From the NCBI GenBank assembly GCA_949128115.1, contig OX421967.1, positions 60,028,855 to 60,092,854 of the forward strand: a DNA stretch of 64,000 bases, in the 5' to 3' direction. A program made the translations under genes and the position numbers. The notes below the pieces were generated by a model, which worked only from the letters and a program-made list of their open reading frames with translations, was not told the DNA's origin and did no database searches. Below, piece after piece: positions 43,310 through 56,400 of the stretch (positions within the stretch are counted from its first letter, which is position 1; every line of letters begins with the position of its first letter). This DNA is from Anaspis maculata (Eukaryota > Arthropoda > Insecta > Coleoptera > Scraptiidae).

Positions 43310-44070
43310 TGAAGTTTTTTGAGAAGTTTTGCCAAGTTTTGCCCTAAGTTTTGCACATCTTGAGCTTAAATAAGTATCCATAATTTGATAGCAAGATTTT
43401 TTGTGAAAAACTTTCAGTGGCATAGAACCAGGAGGGTTGCTCCCTTTTTTCCACCCTATTTCTTACGCCACTGACTGTCTTGAATTTTTTGTAGAAATTT
43501 CGAATTCTACGTTCAATTTAGAAAAAAAAGTTACTCCCGCAAAATTTTGATTTAGGGCTTCGTATTTGAGTTATTGGGGTTTGAAACTATGAAAACATGG
43601 TCAGAAACTACGATTTCATAAACAACAATAATAATGGCATAAAATAAAAATTAAATAAGAATAAAAAACAAAAATGGCAAAAAAATTGCGATTTCTTTAA
43701 TACAATACGCTTTCTATGCATCAGTAGTTGAGAAGACACTATTTTGGGTGCAATTTTACAGGCTATTCAAAAATTTCATTTTTTACACCCTTAAAAACGG
43801 TATTTTGGACCATGTTTACTCAGTTTCAAATCAAATATCTCAAAAACGAAGCTCTAAATCAAAATTTTGCAAGAGTTACTTGTTTTCTAAATTGAGCTAA
43901 GAATCCGAAATTCCTTCAAAAAATACATAACAGTCAGTAGGTAAGAAATAGGGTGAAAAAAGGCAACCCCCCTGTTTCTGCGCCACTGGAAGTTTTTCAC
44001 AAAAATTTTTGCTATCAAATTATGGATACTTATTCAAGCACAAGATGTACAAAACTTGGGCAAAATCAGT
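43310..44070. repeat. Palindrome inside the T3 gene intron
   Basis: Inverted repeat arms ~43310-43590 and ~43820-44070, diverged (~80%), with shared blocks such as CTATTTCTTACGCCACTGAC and AAATTTTGATTTAGGGCTTC and their complements. An old foldback. Confidence 0.65.
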
Positions 44071-44916
44071 TGAGCCGTTCAAAAGTTACGATTAAAAAAC
44101 GATGAAAAAACTCCACCTTTCAAGGGCTATAACTCAGTAATGAAGCTCCATTTTGAAAAACGGCATAGATGGACTTAATCTCTTCATAAGAGGAATCTCC
44201 AGTAAAAAGGGGACCACATAATTCTGGGACACCCTGTATGTCTAAGGACTAGAAGTCAACTCCGACTTGCAACCCGCGCAGTACGGTGCAAGAAGTCACG
44301 TGATCTCCGCCAATGGCCAGAGCATATCAATACTTGCGCCGCGCTGCGCAGGTTGCAAGTCGGACTTGATCTCTGGCCCTATGTATAGCTAAGTGGCTCA
44401 AATATGTATTGACAATTCATATTCACCAGTTAAATTTAAACCATGGAAAATGGGAAAATCTGGGATGTGTTCCCAAATTCATGGGAAGCCATATACCAGA
44501 GGTTTCCAACGTCAAGTCAGCAGTTTATTCATCATTTATTGATTGTTCAAATGTGGTTCAGTGAAACAGACAGCAAGCCAGTCTTTGTGGTAAATTCAAT
44601 GATCATAGGAAACCACAGAATAATAGTGTCGTTTAATTTTCTTCGTTTAAACATGCAATGAAACTTTAGTAGATTTTGCCGTCCAAAGTTTTTAGCCAAA
44701 TGGACTGAAAACCATGGCGAATTGCTCACAATGAATTACTCCCTCAAAAACAGGTCTCAATGGAATCATATTATTATTATACATTATATAATATAGAACT
44801 TTTTCAATCAATCGCACATGGGCCATGGGGCCTAAGCTTCAGCCAGAGAAAACACACATTCTACCTGTCTACCTCCATCGGAACTGTACTATGCAAGTAT
44901 TAAATTGTGAAATTAC

Positions 44917-45073
44917 CTGAATGCATTATCACCATCCCCTGATATTGCTTATTGTTCAAGTAAAACAGCACTTTCTTTCCTGCAGCTACGATGCTCTCAC
45001 ACTCATCTCCGATAACATCTTCATCCTCTACAATGCAATCTGAATGGTCTTCCTCGCTCGCAATGAGATACAT
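44917..45073 (-). CDS. T3 gene, first coding exon (BEN-protein-like N terminus)
   Basis: ATG at 45073, 4 nt inside an exon that follows acceptor GTGTTTTTAG (45078 upward), so an untranslated upstream exon is implied. 52 codons plus 1 nt to donor GTAATT: MYLIASEEDHSDCIVEDEDV then IVAAGKKVLFYLNNKQYQGM. The pattern of a short acidic lead and a K-V-x-F-Y-x-N-x-K-x-Y strand resembles N-terminal segments of BEN-domain proteins in insects. No BEN domain follows; the full product would be 99 aa. Confidence 0.6.
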
Positions 45074-45639
45074 GGTTCTAAAAACACAGCAATACAATAT
45101 AATTTAAACTTATATGGGCCTCTAATGCCACATCAGTGGACATTTTAATGTCTTTAATTGTGATAATTCCAGTTTCCAAATTTAAGTAAGCCGCGTGCCT
45201 AAATTAGGAATTCAAATGATCACACGATGTCAACTTACCATGAGAGCTCAATAAAACAATATCGATACATACACAAACAGAGATGAGCACCGAAATTCAA
45301 TCCTAATTAAAATCACAGAGATTTATCGATCGCCATATTGATTCATAAATTTTCCCGGTCAGAGCGGCGGCTCGAGCCGATAGGCACGACGGTCACTCGC
45401 TGCGCAAGCCCGACAGCGTTGCTGCGTTTGCAGACCAATTTACACAGGCACATGTTAGTAATTTCCTTATTTTTAATTTGAAGACTAACTTAGTCCACTT
45501 AAAATACCCGATGATACAATGTACCAAAGCTGCACCAGTGTGAAAAATACCTATGCATATGCAAAATCATTGATCAACAGTTACTTTATGGGCGAAATAA
45601 TGGAAAGCGACACTCTTGCCATGGCGGGTGTGCATTGGG

Positions 45640-45725
45640 CTGGTACGCGGGCATAATTACTCGTTTGAATCCGACCAATGAGAAAAAAAAGAGCGTACCG
45701 CGTAAAACGTGGGACCAATCACAGA
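45640..45725 (-). promoter_or_regulatory. Candidate promoter of the T3 gene
   Basis: Two CCAAT-type motifs on the minus strand (GATTGGTCCCACG and CATTGGTCGG) about 600 bp upstream of the first coding exon. No TATA seen. Confidence 0.35.
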
Positions 45726-46060
45726 ACACAACCACGACTAACAACTCAAGCAAGCTGAAAGGTGAAGTCTGAAGTGAAGTGGTTCTCTAACCTCAAAATT
45801 TTTCAAATTCGTGAAAAATGTAAATAAACATCGATGCATCACAAAAACTTCCGAATTCTCGATTGCTCTTCAACAAATCATGTACATCACAACAAATATT
45901 GCAGTAAACAATTTGCATACCATTTCCGCTGTATTTTTTAAACACCGCATAGCACCCATTACGAGTAAAATCCGATCATCATTTTTTTGTTATTATTTTT
46001 TGTATATTTACTTGTGACCTGCCTATGTACAAGAAATGTACCACCCGAGGTCAATAAATG

Positions 46061-46092
<32 letters not shown>

Positions 46093-47478
46093 CTATTATA
46101 ATTATTAATATTATCTACCCGTGCATATCATTTGATGCAAAATATGATCCATATGATCAGATGTGGCTCCATATCTAATCATATCTGCCGGTTTTTATCC
46201 AAATTAATACCATATATGGCCATATATGACCAGATCTGGCTCCATATCTGCCGGTTTTTATTCAGATTAATATCATATATGACCATATATGATTTGATCT
46301 GGCTCCATATCTGACCATATCTGCCACTCTTCATAAATTTAATACCATATATAGACATATATAATCAGATCTGACTTCATATCTGGGGCAGATCTGTCCA
46401 TATCTAATTTAGATATAATTTTATCTGATTAGATATGATCATATATAATCTTTTTTTCACGGGCACGTCGAGTGGCTTGCGTTTGTCATCAAGTATAAAA
46501 AAGTTACAGCACGATTTATTGCCGATACAAGGTATCAGAAAAATAATCATAACTTCCAAATAGGCACGTATAGGCACGCGTTTTTTCATTTATTTTGAAG
46601 AGGAAGATCTCCTCTTCAAACTGATATAGATCACCGATTGGATCCCGTTGGAGACTTTCCGCAATTAACTACCTAAGTGAAGAGTGTGTCACAAATCAAG
46701 ATTTGCGGGATTTGCCTCCACTTTGGAATAAGATTACTTGAGATTTCCAAGGACGATTTCAGTTCTGCTTGAATTGTTTGTTGAACCAATGTATCGTCCA
46801 TCTGGTTTGGCTTCCATAAATCACAAGAAACTCTACATACACCTTTTATATACATATTACATGACGGTGATGAATAAAACGGTGAAAAATTTCTGAGACT
46901 AAATCTTTTCGTAGACCTTTGTATGGATTTAAACGACCAAGCTATGCAAATTCACGTTCTATACATACGCCGATATATTGGTCCAACAAACAATTCAAGC
47001 AGAACTGAAATCGTCTTTGGAAATCTCAAGTAATCTTATTCCAAAGTGGAGGCAAATCCCGCAAATCTTGATTTGTGACACTTACTTCACTTAGGTAGTT
47101 AATTGCGAAAAGTCTCCAACGGGATCCAATCGGTGATCTATATCAGTTTGAAGAGGAGATCTTCCTCTTCAAAATAAATGAAAGAACGCGTGCCTATACG
47201 TGCCTATTTGGAAGTTATGATTATTTTTCTGATACCTTGTATCGGCAATAAATCGTGCTGTAACTTTTTCATACTTGATGACAAGCGCAGGCCACTCGAC
47301 GTGGGCATGGGTCAAATCAAAGTGTTTGAGAAAATGCAAGAGAATGTGGAATTGATATCTGCATTACCGAGAAAATATAGGAAAAAAAAAGTTGCCGAAA
47401 GCTGGATTCGAACTCGGGACGTTTGGCATGGGAGACCGATGTCCGACCACTTGGCCACGGTCGTTCCACTGTGCGTCG

Positions 47479-50400
47479 TGGAACTAGGTCCTCTTACCGA
47501 GAGTACCGAGACGTGTCGCAGAATAAGTTGAAACGCTTAATATTGCCTATTTCGGTTGCAAGGGCGCTTTTAAGACAGGAAGTCAATACCAAGGTATAAT
47601 AAAATAAGAAAGTCATCAAATTCATAAATTTGTTGAATGTCAACATTTGTTTCTCGCAAATTAATCGACCAAAGCTTTCTGTGATTAGTATGAAACTTGC
47701 CCTTATTAGGTTACGTTGATTTCACTTGAATCAACCGAAAAAAATTATTACTTTTTCAAAATAACTCTGTTTTTACTGATTTGACACCGGAAACCATTTC
47801 GAAAGATCCTGTGTTTGAGGAAACGGAGAATTTTGTTTCGACTCATACTGCGACGTCATGGAATGAGGTCCTCTTTCCGATACGTGTCGCAGAATGAGGT
47901 CCTCTTTAGATGGAACGTGTCGCAAAATGAGCCATATAGACTTATTTTTGACAATTTTTGTTGCAAAGTGGCCTATAAGACAAATTCAAATTCCAAGGTG
48001 TGATTAAATGGAAAAGTCATCAAAATGGAAAAAAAATTGGATCTGGAAATTTTTGTGTCTTGCAACTGGAACGAACAAAGCTCCCTGTAGTTTGTATTTA
48101 ACTTGCCAATGTTCTCTTGGAAAGTCTTCACTTGAATCGACTGGTAATATGTTCTTCATTCAAAAATTCCTCTACTTTTGCTAATTTAGCCTCGGAAACA
48201 ATTTCGAAAGATTCCATTGTTGAGAAATAGAGAGATTCTTGTTTCGGCTCATACTGCGACGTCGTGGAATGAGGTCCTCTTTCCGATACGTGTCGCAGAA
48301 TGAGGTCCTCTTAATGGAACGTGTCGCAAAATGAGCCGAAAAGTCTTATTTTGCCAATGTTGGTTGCAAAGCGGCCTTTAAGACAGGAATTCAATTCCAA
48401 GGTAATTAAATGGAAACATCATCAAAATGGAAAAAAATTTGGATCTGAAGATTTTTGTGTCTTGCAGTTGGAAACCAACAAAGCTCCATGTAGTTTGTAA
48501 TAAACTTGCCAATGTTCTCTTGGAAAGTCTTCACTTGAATCGACTGGTAAATATGTCCTTCATTCAAAAATTCCTCTACTTTTGCTAATTTTGCCTCGGA
48601 AACAATTTCAAAAGATTCCATTGTTGAGAAATAGAGAGATTCTTGTTTCGGCTCATACTGCGACGTCGTGGAATGAGGTCCTCTTTTCGATACGTGTCGA
48701 AGAATGAGTTCCTCTTAATGGAACGTGTCGCAAAATGAGCCGAAAAGCCTTATTTTGCCAATGTTGGTTACAAAGTGGTCTATAAGACAGGAATTCAATT
48801 CCAAGGTGTATTAAAATAAAGACATCATCAAAATGGGAAAAATTTTGGATCTGAAGATTTTTGTGTCTTGCAATTGGAAACCAACACAGCTCCATGTAGT
48901 TTGTAATAAACTTGCCAATGTTCTCTTGGAAAGTCTTCACTTGAATCGACTGGTAAATATGTCCTTCATTCACAAATTGATCTACTTTTGCTGATTTAGC
49001 TTCGGAAACAATTTCGGAAGATTCCATTGTTGAGAAATAGAGAGATTCTTGTTTCGGCTCATACTGCGACGTCGTGGAATGAGGTCCTCTTTCCGATACG
49101 TGTCGCAGAATGAGGTCCTCTTAATGGAACGTGTCGCAAAATGAGCCATATAGACTTATTTTTGCCAATTTTTGTTGCAAAGTGGCCTATAAGACAAATT
49201 CAAATTCCAAGGTGTGATTAAATGGAAAAGTCATCAAAATGGAAAAAAATTTGGATCTGGAAATTTTGGGTCTTGCAACTGGAACGAACAAAGCTCCCTG
49301 TAGTTTGTATTTAACTTGCCGATGTTCTCTTGGAAAGTCTTCACTTGAATCGACTGGTAATATGTTCTTCATTCAAAAATTCCTCTACTTTTGCTAATTT
49401 AGCCTCGGAAACAATTTCGAAAGATTCCATTGTTAAGAAATAGAGAGATTCTTGTTTCGGCTCATACTGCGACGTCGTGGAATGAGGTCCTCTTTTCGAT
49501 ACGTGTCGAAGAATGAGTTCCTCTTAATGGGACGTGTCGCAAAATGAGCCGAAAAGCCTTATTTTGCCAATGTTGGTTGCAAAGTGGTCTATAAGACAGG
49601 AATTCAATTCCAAGGTGTATTAAAATAAAGACATCATCAAAATGGGAAAAATTTTGGAACTGAAGATTTTTGTGTCTTGCAATTGGAAACCAACAAAGCT
49701 CCATGTAGTTTGTATTAAACTTGCCAATGTTCTCTTGAAAAGTCTTCACTTGAATCGACTGGTAAATATGTCCGTCATTCAAAAAATCCTCTACTTTTGC
49801 TAATTTAGCCTCGGAAACAATTTCGAAAGATTCCATTATTGAGAAATAGAGAGATTCTTGTTTCGGCTCATACTGCGACGTCGTGGAATGAGGTCCTCTT
49901 TCCGATACGTGTCGCAGAATGAGGTCCTCTTAATGGAACGTGTCGCAAAATGAGCCGAAAAGTCTTATTTTGCCAATGTTGGTTGCAAAGCGGCCTTTAA
50001 GACAGGAATTCAATTCCAAGGTAATTAAATGGAAACATCATCGAAATGGAAAAAATTTTGGATCTGAAGATTTTTGTGTCTTGCAGTTGGAAACCAACAA
50101 AGCTCCATGTAGTTTGTAATAAACTTGCCAATGTTCTCTTGGAAAGTCTTCACTTGAATCGACTGGTAAATATGTCCTTCATTCAAAAATTCCTCTACTT
50201 TTGCTAATTTTGCCTCGGAAACAATTTCAAAAGATTCCATTGTTGAGAAATAAAGAGATTCTTGTTTCGGCTCATACTGCGACGTCGTGGAATGAGGTCC
50301 TCTTTTCGATACGTGTCGAAGAATGAGTTCCTCTTAATGGAACGTGTCGCAAAATGAGCCGAAAAGCCTTATTTTGCCAATGTTGGTTACAAAGTGGTCT

Positions 50401-53400
50401 ATAAGACAGGAATTCAATTCCAAGGTGTATTAAAATAAAGACATCATCAAAATGGGAAAAATTTTGGATCTGAAGATTTTTGTGTCTTGCAATTGGAAAC
50501 CAACACAGCTCCATGTAGTTTGTAATAAACTTGCCAATGTTCTCTTGGAAAGTCTTCACTTGAATCGACTGGTAATATGTTCTTCATTCAAAAATTCCTC
50601 TACTTTTGCTAATTTAGCCTCGGAAACAATTTCGAAAGATTCCATTGTTAAGAAATAGAGAGATTCATGTTTCGGCTCATACCGCGACGTCGTGGAATGA
50701 GGTCCTCTTTCCGATACGTGTCGCAGAATGAGGTCCTCTTAATGGAACGTGTCGCAAAATGAGCCAAAAAGCTTTATTTTGCCAATGTTGGTTGCAAAGT
50801 GGCCTATAAGACAGGGATTCAATTCCAAGGTGTATTAAAATGGAAACATCATCAAAATGGAAAAATTTTGGATCTGAAGATTTTTGTGTCTTGCAATTGG
50901 AACCAACTAAGCTCAATGTAGTTTGTATTAAACTTGCCAATGTTCTCTTGGAAAGTCTTCACTTGAATCGACTGGTAATATGTCCTTCATTCAAAAATTC
51001 CTCTACTTTTGCTAATTTAGCCTCGGAAACAATTTCGAAAGATTCCATTGTTGAGAAATAGAGAGATTCTTGTTTCGGCTCATACTGCGACGTCGTGGAA
51101 TGAGGTCCTCTTTTCGATACGTGTCGCAGAATGAGGTCCTCTTAAAGGAACGTGTCGCAAAATGAGCCAAAAAGCTTTATTTTGCCAATGTTGGTTGCAA
51201 AGTGGCCTATAAGACAGGGATTCAATTCCAAGGTGTATTAAAATGGAAACATCATCAAAATGGAAAAATTTTGGATCTGAAGATTTTTGTGTCTTGCAAT
51301 TGGAACCAACAAAGCTCCATGTAGTTTGTATTAAACTTGCCAATGTTCTCTTGAAAAGTCTTCACTTGAATCGACTGGTAAATATGTCCGTCATTCAAAA
51401 AATCCTCTACTTTTGCTAATTTAGCCTCGGAAACAATTTCGAAAGATTCCATTGTTGAGAAATAGAGAGATTCTTGTTTCGGCTCATACTGCGACGTCGT
51501 GGAATGAGGTCCTCTTTCCGATACGTGTCGCAGAATGAGGTCCTCTTAATGGAACGTGTCGCAAAATGAGCCGAAAAGTCTTATTTTGCCAATGTTGGTT
51601 GCAAAGCGGCCTTTAAGACAGGAATTCAATTCCAAGGTAATTAAATGGAAACATCATCAAAATGGAAAAAATTTTGGATCTGAAGATTTTTGTGTCTTGC
51701 AGTTGGAAACCAACAAAGCTCCATGTAGTTTGTAATAAACTTGCCAATGTTCTCTTGGAAAGTCTTCACTTGAATCGACTGGTAAATATGTCCTTCATTC
51801 AAAAATTCCTCTACTTTTGCTAATTTTGCCTCGGAAACAATTTCAAAAGATTCCATTGTTGAGAAATAGAGAGATTCTTGTTTCGGTTCATACTGCGACG
51901 TCGTGGAATGAGGTCCTCTTTCCGATACGTGTCGCAGAATGAGGTCCTCTTAATGGAACGTGTCGCAAAATGAGCCAAAAAGCTTTATTTTGCCAATGTT
52001 GGTTGCAAAGTGGCCTATAAGACAGGGATTCAATTCCAAGGTGTATTAAAATGGAAACATCATCAAAATGGAAAAATTTTGGATCTGAAGATTTTTGTGT
52101 CTTGCAATTGGAACCAACTAAGCTCAATGTAGTTTGTATCAAACTTGTCAATGTTCTCTTGGAAAGTCTTCACTTGAATCGACTGGTAATATGTCCTTCA
52201 TTCAAAAATTCCTCTACTTTTGCTAATTTAGCCTCGGAAACAATTTCGAAAGATTCCATTGTTGAGAAATAGAGAGATTCTTGTTTCGGCTCATACTGCG
52301 ACGTCGTGGAATGAGGTCCTCTTTCCGATACGTGTCGCAGAATGAGGTCCTCTTAATGGAACGTGTTGCAAAATGAGCCGAAAAGTCTTATTTTGCCAAT
52401 GTTGGTTGCGAAGCGGCCTTTAAGACAGGAATTCAATTCCAAGGTGTAATTAAATGGAAACATCATCAAAATGGAAAAAATTTTGGATCTGAAGATTTTT
52501 GTGTCTTGCAATTGGAAACCAACAAAGCTCCATGTAGTTTGTAATAAACTTGCCAATGTTCTCTTGGAAAGTCTTCACTTGAATCGACTGGTAAATATGT
52601 CCTTCATTCAAAAATTCCTCTACTTTTGCTAATTTAGCCTCGGAAACAATTTCAAAAGATTCCATTGTTGAGAAATAGAGAGATTCTTGTTTCGGCTCAT
52701 ACTGCGACGTCGTGGAATGAGGTCTTCTTTTCGATACGTGTCGAAGAATGAGTTCCTCTTAATGGAACGTGTCGCAAAATGAGCCGAAAAGCCTTATTTT
52801 GCCAATGTTGGTTGCAAAGTGGTCTATAAGACGGGAATTCAATTCCAAGGTGTATTAAAATGAAGACATCATCAAAATGGAAAAAATTTTGGATCTGAAG
52901 ATTTTTGTGTCTTGCAATTGGAACCAACAAAGCTCCATGTAGTTTGTATTAAACTTGCCAATGTTCTCTTGAAAAGTCTTCACTTGAATCGACTGGTAAA
53001 TATGTCCGTCATTCAAAAATTCCTCTACTTTTGCTAATTTAGCCTTGGAAACAATTTCGAAAGATTCCATTGTTGAGGAATAGAGAGATTCTTGTTTCGG
53101 CTCATACTGCGACGTCGTGGAATGAGGTCCTCTTTCCGATACGTGTCGCAGAATGAGGTCCTCTTAATGGAACGTGTCGCAAAATGAGCCGAAAACCTTT
53201 TTTTTGCCAATGTTGGTTGCAAAGTGGCCTATAAGACAGGGATTCAATTCCAAGGTGTATTAAAATGGAAACATCATCAAAATGGAAAAATTTTGGATCT
53301 GAAGATTTTTGTGTCTTGCAATTGGAACCAACTAAGCTCAATGTAGTCTGTATTAAACTTGCCAATGTTATCTTGGAAAGTCTTCACTTTAATCGACTGG

Positions 53401-56400
53401 TAATATGTCCTTCATTCAAAAATTCCTCTACTTTTGCTAATTTAGCCTCGGAAACAATTTCGAAAGATTCCATTGATGAGAAATAGAGAGATTCTTGTTT
53501 CGGCTCATACTGCGACGTCGTGGAATGAGGTCCTCTTTTCGATACGTGTCGCAGAATGAGGTCTTTTTAATGGAACGTGTCGCAAAATGAGCCAAAAAGC
53601 TTAATTTTGCCAATGTTGGTTGCAAAGTGGCCTATAAGACAGGGATTCAATTCCAAGGTGTATTAAAATGGAAACATCATCAAAATGGAAAAATTTTGGA
53701 TCTGAAGATTTTTGTGTCTTCAATTGGAACCAACAAAGCTCCATGTAGTTTGTATTAAACTTGCCAATGTTCTCTTGAAAAGTCTTCACTTGAATCGACT
53801 GGTAAATATGTCCGTCATTCAAAAAATCCTCTACTTTTGCTAATTTAGCCTCGGAATCAATTTCGAAAGATTCCATTGTTGAGAAATAGAGGAATTCTTG
53901 TTTCGGCTCATACTGCGACGTCGTGGAATGAGGTCCTCTTTCCGATACGTGTCGCAGAATGAGGTCCTCTTAATGGAACGTGTCGCAAAATGAGCCAAAA
54001 AGCTTAATTTTGCCAATGTTGGTTGCAAAGTGGCCTATAAGACAGGGATTCAATTCCAAGGTGTATTAAAATAGAAAACATCATCAAAATGGAAAAATTT
54101 TGGATCTGAAGATTTTTGTGTCTTGCAATTGGAACCAACTAAGCTCAATGTAGTTTGTATTAAACTTGCCAATGTTCTCTTGAAAAGTCTTCACTTGAAT
54201 CGACTGGTAAATATGTCCGTCATTCAAAAATTCCTCTACTTTTGCTAATTTAGCCTCGGAAACAATTTCGAAAGATTCCATTGTTGAGAAATAGAGAGAT
54301 TCTTGTTTCGGCTCATACTGCGACTTCGTGGAATGGGGTCCTCTTTCCGATACGTGTCGCAGAATGAGGTCCTCTCAATGGAACGTGTCGCAAAATGAGC
54401 CAAAAAGCTTTATTTTGCCAATGTTGGTTGCAAAGTGGCCTATAAGACAGGGATTCAATTCCAAGGTGTATTAAAATAGAAAACATCATCAAAATGGGAA
54501 AATTTTGGATCTGAAGATTTTTGTGTCTTGCAATTGGAACCAACTAAGCTCAATGTAGTTTGTATTTAACTTGCCAATGTTCTCTTGGAAAGTCTCCACT
54601 TGAATCGACTGGTAATATGTCCTTCATTCAATAATTCCTCTACTTTTGCTAATTTAGCCTCGGAAACAATTTCGAAAGATTCCATTGTTGAGAAATAGAG
54701 AGATTCTTGTTTCGGCTCATACTGCGACGTCGTGGAATGAGGTCCTCTTTTCGATACGTGTCGCAGAATGAGGTCCTCTTAATGGAACGTGTCGCAAAAT
54801 GAGCCAAAAAGCTTTATTTTGCCAATGTTGGTTGCAAAGTGGCCTATAAGACAGGGATTCAATTCCAAGGTGTATTAAAATAGAAAACATCATCAAAATG
54901 GAAAAATTTTGGATCTGAAGATTTTTGTGTCTTGCAATTGGAACCAACTAAGCTCAATGTAGTTTGTATCAAACTTGCCAATGTTCTCTTGGAAAGTCTC
55001 CACTTGAATCGACTGGTAATATGTCCTTCATTCAAAAATTCCTCTACTTTTGCTAATTTAGCCTCGGAAACAATTTCGAAAGATTCCATTGTTGAGAAAT
55101 AGAGAGATTCTTGTTTCGGCTCATACTGCGACGTCGTGGAATGAGGTCCTCTTTCCGATACGTGTCGCAGAATGAGGTCCTCTTAATGGAACGTGTTGCA
55201 AAATGAGCCGAAAAGTCTTATTTTGCCAATGTTGGCTGCGAAGCGGCCTTTAAGACAGGAATTCAATTCCAAAGTGTAATTAAATGGAAACATCATCAAA
55301 ATGGAAAAAATTTTGGATCTGAAGATTTTTGTGTCTTGCAATTGGAAACCAACAAAGCTCCATGTAGTTTGTAATAAACTTGCCAATGTTCTCTTGGAAA
55401 GTCTTCACTTGAATCGACTGGTTAATATGTCCTTCATTCAAAAATTCCTCTACTTTTGCTAATTTTGCCTCGGAAACAATTTCAAAAGATTCCATTGTTG
55501 AGAAATAGAGAGATTCTTGTTTCGGCTCATACTGCGACGTCGTGGAATGAGGTCCTCTTTTCGATACGTGTCGCAGAATGAGGTCCTCTTAATGGAACGT
55601 GTCGCAAAATGAGCCAAAAAGCTTTATTTTGCCAATGTTGGTTGCAAAGTGGCCCATAAGACAGGGATTCAATTCCAAGGTGTATTAAAATAGAAAACAT
55701 CATCAAAATGGAAAAATTTTGGATCTGAAGATTTTTGTGTCTTGCAATTGGAACCAACTAAGCTCAATGTAGTTTGTATTAAACTTGCCAATGTTCTCTT
55801 GGAAAGTCCCCACTTGAATCGACTGGTAATATGTCCTTCATTCAAAAATTCCTCTACTTTTGCTAATTTAGCCTCGGAAACAATTTCGAAAGATTCCATT
55901 GTTGAGAAATAGAGAGATTCTTGTTTCGGCTCATACTGCGACGTCGTGGAATGGGGTCTTCTTTCCGATACGTGTCGCAGAATGAGGTCCTCTTAATGGA
56001 ACGTGTCGCAAAATGAGCCAAAAAGCTTTATTTTGCCAATGTTGGTTGCAAAGTGGCCTATAAGACAGGGATTCAATTCCAAGGTGTATTAAAATAGAAA
56101 ACATCATCAAAATGGAAAAATTTTGGATCTGAAGATTTTTGTGTCTTGCAATTGGAACCAACTAAGCTCAATGTAGTTTGTATTTAACTTGCCAATGTTC
56201 TCTTGGAAAGTCTCCACTTGAATCGACTGGTAATATGTCCTTCATTCGAAAATTCCTCTACTTTTGCTAATTTAGCCTCGGAAACAATTTCGAAAGATTC
56301 CATTGTTGAGAAATAGAGAGATTCTTGTTTCGGCTCATACTGCGACGTCGTGGAATGGGGTCCTCTTTCCGATACGTGTCGCAGAATGAGGTCCTCTTAA

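Larger units (their letters stand above)
42605..46463. mobile_element. T3: gene-bearing element nested in T2, 3859 bp
   Basis: Inverted ends CCCGTGAAAAAAAGATTATA / complement. The right arm of T2 gives the empty site (CATGCCCACGTCGAG), leaving CA as a probable 2-bp target duplication. Subterminal DNA is AT-rich and full of GATATG/CATATC motifs: a palindrome at 42620-42855 and ~72-bp tandem repeats at 46130-46440. Contains a two-exon gene and a palindromic intron. The superfamily is not recognised. Confidence 0.7.
42432..47473. mobile_element. T2: Transib-like palindromic element, split by T3
   Basis: Flanked by CGTCG (42427-42431, 47474-47478); ends CACTGTGGAACGACCG and CACAGTGGAACGACCG. Without T3 it is ~1.18 kb, almost entirely a palindrome: arms of ~500 bp (42432-42604 joined to 46466-~46800, versus ~46975-47473) with a ~175-bp loop. 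Removing T2 and one CGTCG restores the satellite exactly (GACGTCGTGGAA). No coding capacity. Confidence 0.8.
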
